From: Warburgia ugandensis
Lineage: Eukaryota > Streptophyta > Magnoliopsida > Canellales > Canellaceae
DNA: 64,000 bases
Reading direction: 5' to 3'
Assembly (NCBI GenBank): GCA_035236585.1
Contig: CP141132.1
Span: 50,223,880 to 50,287,879 of the forward strand
Of this stretch, positions 47,216 through 59,226 are shown piece after piece (position 1 is the stretch's first letter; each line of letters opens with the position of its first letter). Position numbers and translations under genes: made by a program. The notes beneath the pieces were generated by a model. That model did no database searches. It was not told where the DNA came from and saw nothing but the letters and a program-made list of their open reading frames with translations.

Positions 47216-48476
47216 GTGAACTACCACCCTGCATCAAGAACTTCAGATATCAAGTTAAAGTCTAACTTGATATATGAAGTTCTCATTATTTTTTAGATTA
47301 TTATATGATATATTTTTTTTATTTTTAGGGACTCTCTAAATGTTAATTTAGACCATGCTTCTCTCATATAACCTTTATTCTTATGTTCAAGGTAGTTTAC
47401 AATACAATAGTCCATCTAGTCTCACTTATCCTTAGTCCATTCGCTACTATGCTATGTATCTACTATTTCTTCAGGTGTTACTTGATTGTTAATCAACTTT
47501 TGCTTAATTAGATCATTATTTGGTGTATTATCAATCCCAAAAAATAACCCTTAGGTTCATCAAGTGATGAGAAACCATTATGTTATCGCTAGAGTGTCAA
47601 CAAACCAATTGTAGTCACCAACTTATAGACAATCCAAGTTCTCGCCATCTAATTATCCCCCATGCCAAAGACATGGGTGATAGTTTTTATTCAAAAATAA
47701 AAAGTTATCACAAAATTTTGGAGCAAACCTCTATAGTAATTGCAATCATATCTCATCTTCTCTTAGCGGGCACAGTTTGCTTGCATGCCACCTTAGGCAC
47801 ATCTCTCTTTCTTAGTTTACAAAGGTACATAATAACACCCAATTTTTCCAATTTAGTAGTTCGATCTATGATTTCTCATTCAGGTATACTTTATAAATTT
47901 GTTCACATACTACTCCATTGTTATAGAGGTTTCCTCCAATTTCAAAAACTTTTGTTCCTTTTCTTCCGAACATGTGGGCGATAGTATTTCTCACTAAAAA
48001 CAAGATAGAAATTAGACCATTGGATTTCTTGCACATCACAAAAATAAGTCCTCTCAGTTGCAGGCCATCAAAAAGAGGTCTTGCTAGTCATCACAAATGT
48101 CATAACTACAAGATGTCTCCTCTCTAAGATATCCATACATTTGAATGTCTTTCCAATCTCACAAAGCCATGTCTCAATAGCTTCTGGCCCTTCTTCCCCA
48201 TTGAATGTGGGAGTAATCTTCTTGAAACTCTCTAGAAGGGTATCTATCTTTTCCTTAGTTCCCTCACTCTCAGCTTTTCTAAGATGTTCCCCATATGACT
48301 AGGAGTTTACTTCAAACTCTGAAAGAGAAGGCCGACCACATCATCAACTTTGTCACTCTAAGCCTCAACATTTCATTGGACTACAAACTAGCATATTGAT
48401 TACTAGTCTTATGTCTCATTGGTGGCATCTAAATGTTAAAAAAAAGGTCTAATGAGTTCTCAACCTAAGGTGTCTA
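47216..48476 (-). repeat. Tandem unit 6
   Basis: It carries CATGCTTCTC, CGCTAGAG, CACAGTTTGC and CTTCTGGCCC. Private changes lie near its start (CCTGCATC for CCAGCATT). Confidence 0.93.
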
Positions 48477-50230
48477 GTGAACCTAAATTGTGATTTCATA
48501 TTATTGACACTCGTCGTTTTCTAGCTTTTTAGTTGTGAATGGTGTAAACTTGTCCTTCGTTACCAACTATGATGACCTTGTTTTTAAAAAATAGATTTTT
48601 GTAATTTCTTTTGGAAATAGTCAAGATCCTTGAAAATATTTTCCCTTTTGAAAGATATTTAGAAGACAATACTTATAATTAATAAATCTCAAACTACATC
48701 TTTGAGTCTAAAATCAACAAAACAAAACTTAATAATGCACAATCTCACATCTAGGATTTACCAATCACATCCCAAACAAACCAATTTAAACCACAACGCA
48801 AAGTAAATCAAAGTTAAAATTTGAATACATGCTTGTCAATAATAACAATTGATAAATAGAGGAAACTAATCCTAAAAGTCTTCATACTTGTCCACTGTGT
48901 GGAGTGCCATGTGCACAACCAACACACCACATGCACTATCCTGTCCATTGTGAATAGTGCCCAGCACTTGTGCTGGTGTCCCTTGCATAAAACACATAAT
49001 TTGGGTATCAAAAATCACATTGTCATGCACACAATGCACTATCTATGCTTCATGTCCACTGTATGTGCACCATGGGTACTACCCAATGTACTATGTGCCA
49101 TGTTTGTGTGCCACTATGCATTTCCATGTGCGCTGTCTAGGATGCCATTTGCCTGAACACAGCCCATTGCACCATGTGCCTAGCTGCTGCTTGGTTCTTT
49201 GTGTGCCAAGGCACTGCAAGGGTGTTGTCTAGTGCACCATGGTCTACGTGAAAATGCTCAGTGCACTACTTGTTTAAGCATGATTTGGTGCTCTATGTGA
49301 CAATGCATTGTCTGGTGCATTGTGTGCCAATGCACTATCTAGTGCACTTCCTACCAATGCATTGTGTAGTGACTATATGCTAATATACTATTTGGTGCAT
49401 TGTATGCCAATGCACTAATCAGTGCTCAGTGCACCCAAGCATTGTTAGGTGCATTGTGTGCCCAATCCATGCCCAGTGCATAGTGTGCTCAAGCATTAAC
49501 CATTGTAGTGCATGCCGGGCATTGCCTAGTGCAATATGTGCCTAGTCTCTACCTGGTGTGTTATGTGTTTATCCATGCCCCTCCAAAATGTCCAAGACCA
49601 AAAAGCCTCATGTACCATTTCAAGTTTTCAATCATGTTAAAATTTACAAAGAGGGATGCACAAATACCCATGATGGAGAACATCAAACTCTAACAAAACC
49701 CTCAAAATTTATAAGCATAAAATCAAGATTAAGGAATTCAAAAACCTTCTCAAAGTATGCAAAATTTCCACATACACAAACTAGAAATTTAAGCATCCAA
49801 ATTCAAATTGAAAGCATTTAGAATCATGCACTATCTACAACAAATATAGGGCATCCCATTTGATCAAAATTTTCATGGTTTTATGTTTCAATTTGAAGTA
49901 TAGGTTTGAATATGATTCAAAGTTTCCAAAAGTCAAATTGACATCCATGTTCATGCATTTAAAACATGGATCAAAAGTAAAAATAAACATGAAATTCATG
50001 CACCAATTTCATCCATTACTTTGATAGATGTGTTGAACAAAATCAAAGAATTTTGCCAAGGAATCTCATGCTTAAATCATTCAAGTGGGCATCAATTTCA
50101 ATTTAAAAATTTATGTAACTCAATTCAAGGAAACTATGTTCACATTTTATAAATTAAAAGAATAAAAAATCATTTTATTAAACAACAATATTGTGCTTGC
50201 TATAAAGAGAAAATAGATATCTACCTCGAT
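48477..50230 (-). repeat. Probable LTR remnant beyond the array, with a cryptic GTGCAC-rich stretch
   Basis: On the minus strand the sequence running into the array is GAGTGTCAA, then a stretch faintly like a tRNA-Met primer site, then 'ttaggttcactag'. That is how Del/Tekay-type chromovirus LTRs meet their gag leader. The rest up to the Athila-like insertion at 50231 would be LTR. Between about 48,890 and 49,560 it is filled with degenerate phrases on 'gtgcac', 'gtgtgccaatgcac' and 'tgcccagtgca'. No gene seen. Confidence 0.4.
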
Positions 50231-52725
50231 TGATAAGTGCTCAATTTTTTGTACAACATACCCAGTTAGTAGCTCGTGGGTTATAAAGTACACTATTATT
50301 TCTAGCTCTATTTTTGAAAATTTGTAACACATACATTTCTGACCAAATAATAAAAAAAGTTTGACATTTTTTAGGTTCAGAAGCTAATCCAGAGTAAGTA
50401 TGTAAATTATCATAATTTTTTTAGGATTTAATTAGAGTTTTTATCTTTTGTAGGCATTGAGAAGGTGATCCAAAGGCTGAGATTAATCGAGATAAGAATT
50501 GAAGATCGAGATCAAAAGATCAAGCGAAAGTCTAAAATGTCATCAATACAAAATGTGATCAAGGTTTAAGAACATTTTATGGTAAGCAAAAGAAGCCAAT
50601 GGGAAGCATCAAAGGTGATTAAAATGGTCCATGCCAAAAAGCCATGCATTTCCACCACTTTGCATGAGAATTGGAGTCATACATGAGGTTTGCTAGTCTA
50701 CCTAAAGAAGCCAAGCCATTCAACCATTAAAGCCAAAGGACTTGGTGATTCAAGCCATCAATGAATGAACCATCAAAGTGAACTTTGGAGCCATGGCACA
50801 TTGAGTGATACTATTGGGGGACTATTTGAAGCAATTATCCTATGTTAAAAAGGGTGATTTTCAAGGGACAATTATAAGGTTTTGAAAAATACTTGTAAAA
50901 GGTAAGATAATTATACATAGTTGGACAAATTAAGGGAGAATTCTAATTTCTAGATCCATTTCCACCCACCTAACTAGGGTTTTCGTGCTTTGGGCTTAAG
51001 GAGGAAGCCACGTTCCTAAGAAGGTGATGCCTCCACCTTGCTTAGTTGGCAATTTAGGTGGTTTCCTAATTAGGAAACTCCTAAATCTAAGTCATACATC
51101 TAAAATACTTGAAAACCTAGATCTTTGCCATCTTCCATTCTTTCTTTTATCTCCCTTTCTAATGGCCAAATCACCTAATTAGATGGGAAGGAGCTCCACA
51201 CTACCTACCTAAGAAGGTGACGCCTCCCCCCTTTCTAATCACCATGATGTCACTTGTTACCTCATCTCTCCACCTCATTCTTCATCTAAAATTCCTTGCT
51301 GAATTTCTAGATATAGATCCACTTTACATTCTTCAACTAAGTCCTCACCAAAGTGTAAACCCAGCCACCAAAAAGTTGCCCACGAATTCCACATTTTTTA
51401 CCTAAGTAAAGGTTGGTGACAAACCTTGGAAACTTAGCACTCTTCCTTTGGTGATCTTTGAAGCTGGACTTTGGTTTTCTTTTGGGTTGTTCTTCCTTTT
51501 GATTTCATAGTTATTTCTCTTGTTATTTGCACTTCAATTCTAAGTTATAAGTTTAGTTTCATTGCTTTGATTTCATAGTTATTTTGTTTGCGTTTTGTTC
51601 TCCAATTCCACACACCTCCTTCCACTTTGCTTTTCCTCTTTTTTTGCCACATCTTCACAGTTTCTCTTTCTCATTCTCTCAAGATTCAAGTTAGATATTC
51701 TCTTGTAGTGAAAATAAAAAGAAGAATAGCTTGATCCTTTCTTTCACCCTTAAGAATTTCATGTTTTTCTCCCTTGATAGCACGTAGTTTTTGGCATCTT
51801 TTTCCATAGTTAGTTCATCCATTCATGCATCTTCTCTCTTCAATTGCTTGCTGGGTTTTCTTTGCATATTATCTTACTTTACATTGTGAGAATTATATTG
51901 TGTTTTTGTTATTGTTTAGAATAAGTTTTAGTGCTCAGTTTTATTCACAATTTTTAGATTGTATATATGTTATATGTGCACAATATTTTGTGTAATTTGG
52001 AATTGATTCAATAAAAATCTTTAAGAATTGTTGATCTTGGTTTTTTTTTTTTTTTCAAATAACTTTAGATTCAATTTTTTATCTTGTAGAGAAATTATTA
52101 TCTTTGTTGCTTTATATGCTTGATTTGATTTGAAGTTCTTAATTGCTTAAAATTTGGAAATTTCTCCCTTCAATCTTTATCCTTTATCTCCAGTTATTAA
52201 AACATCTTATTCTGAATCCTTAGGAATCTATTTAGAATTTTAGGTTATTTACCAAGTGCATAGCATAGGTTGCATATTAGTTTACTTCTGAAACATTGAA
52301 CTTAGCCATCTTCGAACCCATGGACCATGTGCACCATCCGTGGATCATGTGCATTGAACTTGGGTTAATTTCCTCTCATTCTTGATTAGTTTAGTTACTT
52401 AATCATGTTTTGGTAGTTGTTAAATAGTTGTTTATATCTTAGTTTAGGTTTAGAAAGTTTTCTTTTTGAGTTTTAGAATGTTCTATTATTAAAAAGTTTC
52501 TTATTTAGGAAAATGTTAAATTATGAAAGTTTCTTTTTTAGTAGTTTCTTTAAGTTAAGTTGCTTAGTTAGTTCATTATACTTTTGCTAAAGTTTTATTT
52601 AGTTGAATGCATGTTAGTAAGTTTCCATTTTCATTGTTTAACTTTATTCTTAGCAAGTTTCTTTTAGTCGTAATTTTTAATTTCATGTATGTTTCCTTCT
52701 TGTTTTAATTCCTATTTTAATAATC

Positions 52726-52769
<44 letters not shown>

Positions 52770-52898
52770 ATGAAGTTAAGTGATATAAATAAGATCTAAT
52801 CTATTGATAATCAGTGAGACTCCTCATGGGCTCTACCTCTTTTGTGTGCAATACTACTTTGATTCGTGCACTTGCGAGTAAAATAAAAACATATGCCA
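50231..52898 (+). repeat. Left LTR of the plus-strand Athila-like element (about 2.67 kb)
   Basis: Starts TGATAAGTGC and ends near ATATGCCA just before the primer site. It aligns with 61218-63500. A CT microsatellite lies at about 52,730-52,767 and a T run near 52,042-52,055. Confidence 0.85.
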
Positions 52899-52903
52899 AG
52901 TTT

Positions 52904-52922
52904 TTGGCATCGTTGCAGGGGA
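52904..52922 (+). other. Primer-binding site (tRNA-Asp type)
   Basis: TTGGCATCGTTGCAGGGGA closely resembles the Athila primer site TGGCGCCGTTGCCGGGGA and sits directly after the left LTR. Confidence 0.8.
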
Positions 52923-55900
52923 ATGCAATGGATTTGTGGTTGGATGTTTATTTAGATTATTTATCTTTAGTCATAGTTTTAGGTTGCATTACTTTAGGAT
53001 TTTTGCATCATTATTGCCTTCCCATATTGGTAGAGGAGCAATGGGATCTTGTGGACCAAACCTTCGTCAAATTTTATTGACTTCCTAGATTAGGTTCTTC
53101 CTTTTGTGTGAACTTGTAGTGAGGTCCCATTGTAACTTGCAACTTGCAATTTTTTTTATTTCATTTTAAATGGGTTTTATTGATACAAGCCAAGTGTAGG
53201 GTATGGAGGCTTACACTTGATCTTCATCAAAAACCTCACTGCAAGCCTTCTTCTCTTGCTTACTTTGTTAGTGTAGTTGCATTTTGTGTAATTATATCCT
53301 TGTTGGTAGTGTAACTCATATAGTTTAGTGTCATTCATGATATCTTATTGCATTTCATTAGGGTTGTTGCATTAGATTGCACCTATTTAACAAAGGTGAC
53401 TTTATTAGATAGCATATATATGAGCATTAGTTTCCTTTCCTTATATTGCATTGCCTATTTACTACTTTATGGTGGATGTACACATTGATAGTAAGGGCCC
53501 TACAAGAACTTTCATAAGACAAGGACTAAATTTCATTACCAAATCCTTAGCCCACCCAGGAAATCAAATCAATTTCTTGTATGCTTATGGTCCCAACCAT
53601 TGATTTTAATCTAAAATCAAGGAGCAAGAGGCCTAGGGTTTTGAGCTCATAGGACTCTTTTTGAAATCTATTCTCACTCTAATGGCTCTTGACCTTTGTG
53701 GTTATAATGGGTATCCAAAATCTAAGTAATTTTCTCATGCCTTTTGTAGACAGTTGTTGAGGTCCAAACACCTCCCTACATGAGAATTGTACAAATCACC
53801 TTGGACAGGATCTAATTGGTAAGCAAAAGTCAAGTCTAGATTGGAGGAGGAGCTGTCTAGCTTTAGGTTTAAAAGCTACAACTCATAGACTAACAAAGAT
53901 CATCAAATCAAGCTTGGGATTGTTTGTTTGCATATCACATAGAGTTAGGAGTCATATTTAGAGTTAGGTTGCATTATTTTGAAAGGTTTAGGCAAGATCA
54001 TTGATGTCAAAACACAGAGTTTGTACCTTTATATCCTGAGATTGGATGTACCCATAGGTAAGGTGTAACAAACCAAGCTTCTAACCCCATAGCTTAACCA
54101 CTAGCACTAGTTGAGTGCAAGGCTAATAGATTTCTATGTGCCACTAGTTAAATACTCCATCATGCATCACCTTACCATCCACAAATGTAGATGATCACTT
54201 TGAACTTAAACTTGGAGTCATACAATTACTCCCAACATTTTATGGTTGAGAGAGAGAGAGAGGATACATATCTATATATTAAGGAATTCCTTGATATTTG
54301 TGCTACATTCACATACTATAATGTTACAAATGATTATATTAAATTTAGGTTATTCCCTTTCTCATTAATGGATAAGGCCAAATCATGGGTTAATTCTTAA
54401 TAGGTTAGTTCTATTACCACATGGAACAAATTACATGAGAAATTCCTAAATTAATTTTGCTTGATCCATAAGACTAATTCTTTTTGTAGTGAGATTATTA
54501 ATTTCTAACAAAGAGATGATGGGCAATATTATGAATGTTGGGAGAGATGGAATGAATTGCTGCTAAAGTGACCTCCTCATGGATCTGAAAAACGACAGTA
54601 GGTTTAGTATTTCTATGAGGCATTAACACCTCAAAATAGATGGTAGATGTAGCTAGTGGAGGAGCCCTCATGTTAAAAATAAGATAGAGGCCTAGGAAAT
54701 TTTCTAAACTCTAGCAGAAAATTCCCAGTAATGGGATTGTTCTAATAAGAGAGAAGGACATACCTAGCCACCAAACAAAGGAAACCTATATGAAATAGGA
54801 GTGACCTTGAAAACAACACATAGGCTCAACTAGTTGGATGGCAGCATGGACAAGCTAAAAAATATATGCCAGAGAATGAGTGCTAATATAAATGCTTTCA
54901 TGGTTACCAATGCAAAACTCCACAAAAGATAAGTTCTAGTCCAGCCCATTTAACTACAACTTGTCCATCCAATGGGGTGCTTAAAGAATATCTTTTAGAA
55001 CTAGCAAATGCTTTTAGTACATATCACAACCTTAGCAACAATAATCCCTACTTTGAGACCTATAATCCAAGATAGGCTAGGCATTCCAATTTGTCATGGT
55101 CTAAGAATAATTATTAGGGAGGTATATCTGTGAACCCCTTATTCAAAAATTTCCTAGAATTTTAGCTTCCCAGCAACCACATGGTTTTTAGCTTCCTCAA
55201 CAACAAAACTAACCATCAAATGAGTATAGTATTTAGTTTCTCACGAAACAAATTCAAGAGGCTAACAAGGCTTTGCATCAAGTCCAGAATGAGAGTCGGA
55301 AAAATATCATTAGGATAGAGATGCAACTAAGCTAGTTGTCTGTCTCTTCAAGTGAAAGGGAAAAAGGAATGTTTCCCAATCAAGCTATTCCAAGCCCTAA
55401 GGGCTAGTTAAAAATATGATCTAGTTCCCATACCTATATATATCCCATGAGCAAGCAAAGTTACTACCTTAGCAATGGCCATCAAGTTGATAATAAAGTA
55501 GGGCAGATTGAGGATAATATAGAGGAGAATGAACTAGTTAAAATTTAGGAGAAAGAGATAAGACAAAAATCTCCTACCCATCTAAGCCTATAGTGGAGGC
55601 ACCTTATGTGCCTAAAGCCCCATTCCCTCAATTACTCAACAAGGCTAATAAAGGAACAAATTTCAATGAGATAATGAAAGTATTTAAACATGTGCAAAAT
55701 AATATCCCATTACTCAATTCTATTAAGGATATTCCTGCTTATGCCAAGTTTCTCGAAGAGCTGTGCACAACAAACAGAAAGCACAATGTGCAAAAGAAAG
55801 CCTTTCTCACTGAGTAGGTGAGCTCTTTAATACAACACTAGACCCCTCCTAAGTTTAGAGACTCAAGTGTCTTATCATTTCTTGTGTGATTGGAAATCAT

Positions 55901-58900
55901 GTCATAGATAGGGCACTACTTGATCCAAGGGCTAGTGTAAATTTGTTGCAATTTTTCATCTATGAGCAACAATGGCTTAGTGACATTAAGCTAACCAATA
56001 CCACCTTACAGTTAGCAGATATATCACTAAAGATTCCATGCTGTATGGTTTAAGATGTTTTAATATAGGTGGACCAATTTTACTTTCTTGTATATTTTAT
56101 CGTACTAGATACCTAGCATGTGTTAGACCCTAGAAGTTAAATCTCAGTGATTCTTGGATGTCCATTTTTTGCCATGTCCAATGCCACCATCAATTTTAGA
56201 AATGGTGTGATGAAACTATCTTTCAGTAATATGAAAGTCAAGCTTAATGTTTTAATGTAGATCATCAGCATCTAGACCTAGATGATTCCTATGTAGTAAA
56301 TTTAATTGAAGGTCTACTTCAAGATGCTAATACACCATCATCTATCCTAGACCCACTTGAGGCTTGTCTCACGTATTTTAACTATGGCTTTGATATCAAT
56401 AAGTCCAACAATGTGGTAAATAATCTCTTAGATGCTACTCCTATTATGGATACCTCCAAATGGGGCACACATGTGGAACCACTTGCTCCATTAGAATTTG
56501 TACCTATATCTTCTATAGGAAAACCATATACCTTGGTCCTAAAGCCTTTACCTGAAAATTTAAAATATTCTTACTTAGGACCAGATGAAACCTTACCTAT
56601 CATCATAGCCCCAGATCTAGATCAGGACCAGGAAGGTAAACTTCTTGATCTCTCAGAGAATGTAAGACAGCTCTAAGGTGGACCATAGTAGACATCAAAG
56701 GAATTAGCCCTGTTGTATGTATGCATAGGATCCATCTAGAGGAAAATGCTAAACCATCTAAGGAAACATAGAGGAGACTAAACCCTAACATGAAAGAGGT
56801 AGTGAGAGATGAAGCCCTTAAACTTTTAGATGTTGGTGTCATATCTACAACAGTTGGATCAGCCCAGTTCATGTTGTTCACAAGAAGTCTAGAATGACAG
56901 TAATCCAAAGTGAGGATAATGAGTTAGTCCAACTCGCATGTCCACTAGGTGGAGAGTGTGTATAGATTATCAACAATTGAACTTGGTTGTGATGAAAGAC
57001 CACTTTCCTCTTCATTTATTAATCAAATGCTCAAAGGTTAGCTGCTCATAGTTATTACTACTTTCTTGATGGTTACTCTGGGTATAACCAAATCCCCATG
57101 GCACCTGAAGACTAGGAGGAGACTACCTTCACCAGCTTTATTGGGACCTTCTCTTACCATCATATGCCTTTTGGACTTTGTAATTTCCTATCTACTTTTT
57201 AAAAGGTGTATGTTGAGCATATTTTTTGACATGGTGGGAAAATTTTTAGAGGTGTTTATGGAAGATTTCTTAGTGTTTGACTTTTCTTTTGATGGATGCC
57301 TACACCATTTAAAACTTGTCCTTGCTATGTGCCATGGAATGAATTTAGTGTTAAATTGGAAAAAATGTCATTTCATGGCCCAAAATGGCATTGTTTTAGG
57401 TCATATCATATCACACAATGGTGTAGAAGTGGATAAATCCAAAGTGGACTTAATCTCTAACCTTCGAATGATGGCGAAAGAAATTTGCTCATTTTTAGGT
57501 CATACGCTGGTTTCTATAGCAGAGTCATCAAAGACTTAAATAAAATTGCCAAGCCACTATGCAAAGTACTTATGAAAGAGGCATCTTTTGACTTTAATGA
57601 TGAATGCATGAAAGCATTTGAGTGCCTAAAGCCTGAATTAACTATTGCACCTATTATTCAGCCACCGAATTGGAGTGCACCTTTCAAGATAATGTGTGAC
57701 ACTTCGGGCTATGCAATTGGAGTTGTTTTGGTACAATGTATTGATAAACTTTCCATGTGATATATTATGCTAGCAAGATACTCAATGGTTCCCAACTCAA
57801 TTTTTCATCTACAAAAAAAGAGTTATTGGCAGCTATATTTGCACTTGATAAATTTAGATCGTACTTGTTAGGATCTAAGGTGATAGTATACTTAGACCAT
57901 GCAACATTGAAATATCTTCTTTCAAAGAAAGATGCAAAACCTAGGCTGATCCGATGGATACTATTGCTATATAAATTTGATTTAGAAATTTGGGATCATA
58001 AAGGTTCCAAAAATGTTGTCGCAAACCACTTATCCAAGTTAGTTGTGGAGTCTTTTAGTGAGAATATGCCTATAAGAGAGACCTTTCTAGATAAACAATT
58101 GTTGCTCATTTCCTAATTCCCTTGGTATGCAGTCATTGTTAATTATCTTGTCACAGGTCAAATGCCTAATCATTGGTCTAAACAAGATAGAAAAAGATTC
58201 ATTGGCAAGGTTAAACACTTTACTTAAGACAATCCGTGCTTGTTCAAGTGCTGTTTAGATTAGGTTATTAGGAAATGTATACCAAATAATTAGCATTATA
58301 AGGTCATTTCCTTTTGTCATGACCATGCATGCGGCGACCATTTCAATTTTAAAAGGATAGCTACAAAGATTTTGCAGTGTGGTTTTTATTAGCCCATCAT
58401 TTTCAAGGATTCATGGGCTTATTACATGGCATGCACTAGATGTCAAACATTTAGGGATCATATGAAAAAGAAATATGATGCCCTTGAATCCTATTCTTAT
58501 CATTGACACCTTTGATGTATGGGGCATTGATTTTATGAGACCTTTTCCTAACTTCTTTGGTTATTTGTACATCCTTGTGGGGGCGAATTATGTGTCAAAA
58601 TGAGAAGAAGTCATTTCATGTACAACTAATGACCATAAGGTGGTGGTCAAGTTCTTAAAAGAAATTATATTTGCACATTTTGGTACATCCAAGGTCATAA
58701 CTAGTGACGGGGATAAACATTTTTGGAATAAGGTATTTGAGAATCTAACGAAGAAATATGGTGTTACCCATATAATAGCTACCCCTTATCATCCTTAGAC
58801 CTGTGGACAAGTAAAGGCATCTAATAGGGAGATAAAGTGAATTTTAGAAAGGACAGTCAATCCAAATAGGAAAGATTGGTCTTTGGGTCTTAGTGATGCT

Positions 58901-59226
58901 TTATGGGCCTATTGTATTCATTTAAGACCCCTATACACATGTCACCTTATTGCATGGTCTATGGAAAGGCCTACCACCTCCCAGTAGAACTTGAGCATAA
59001 AGCATATTGGGCTATTAAAAAGCTCAATTTTGACCTAGATACTATTGGAACCCATAGAAAACTCCAACTCAATGAGTTGGAAGAGCTAAGAAAAGATGCT
59101 TATGTTTCTACAAAGATATACAAAGATCACATAAAAAGCACTCATTATAGACACATCTTAAGAATATCCTTTACCACTAGACAAAAAATCCTCTTATACA
59201 ACTCTAGATTGCATCTATTTCTATGA

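Larger units (their letters stand above)
40912..48476 (-). repeat. Six head-to-tail copies of a 1.26-kb unit derived from chromovirus gag
   Basis: Unit starts are 40912, 42172, 43436, 44695, 45955 and 47216, with the end at 48476. Lengths are 1,259-1,264 bp and the copies are nearly identical (a handful of differences each). On the minus strand the unit contains gag-like text such as FNGEEGPEAIETWL, then MDI, and EKYYRPHVRKKR, the hallmark of the plant gypsy gag domain. The gag is broken. The plus-strand open frames of up to 134 codons that repeat in each unit are antisense to this and show no family of their own. The array ends sharply on both sides at a shared 'gtgaac'. Confidence 0.93.

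Noticed and set aside
41276-48302. Six-member family of a small plus-strand protein
   Set aside because: The frames are antisense to recognisable gag remains, contain no known domain and recur only because the DNA is tandemly repeated.
40912-48476. CRISPR array or rDNA spacer repeats
   Set aside because: Units are 1.26 kb with no spacer-repeat structure and no rRNA sequence, in a plant nuclear context.
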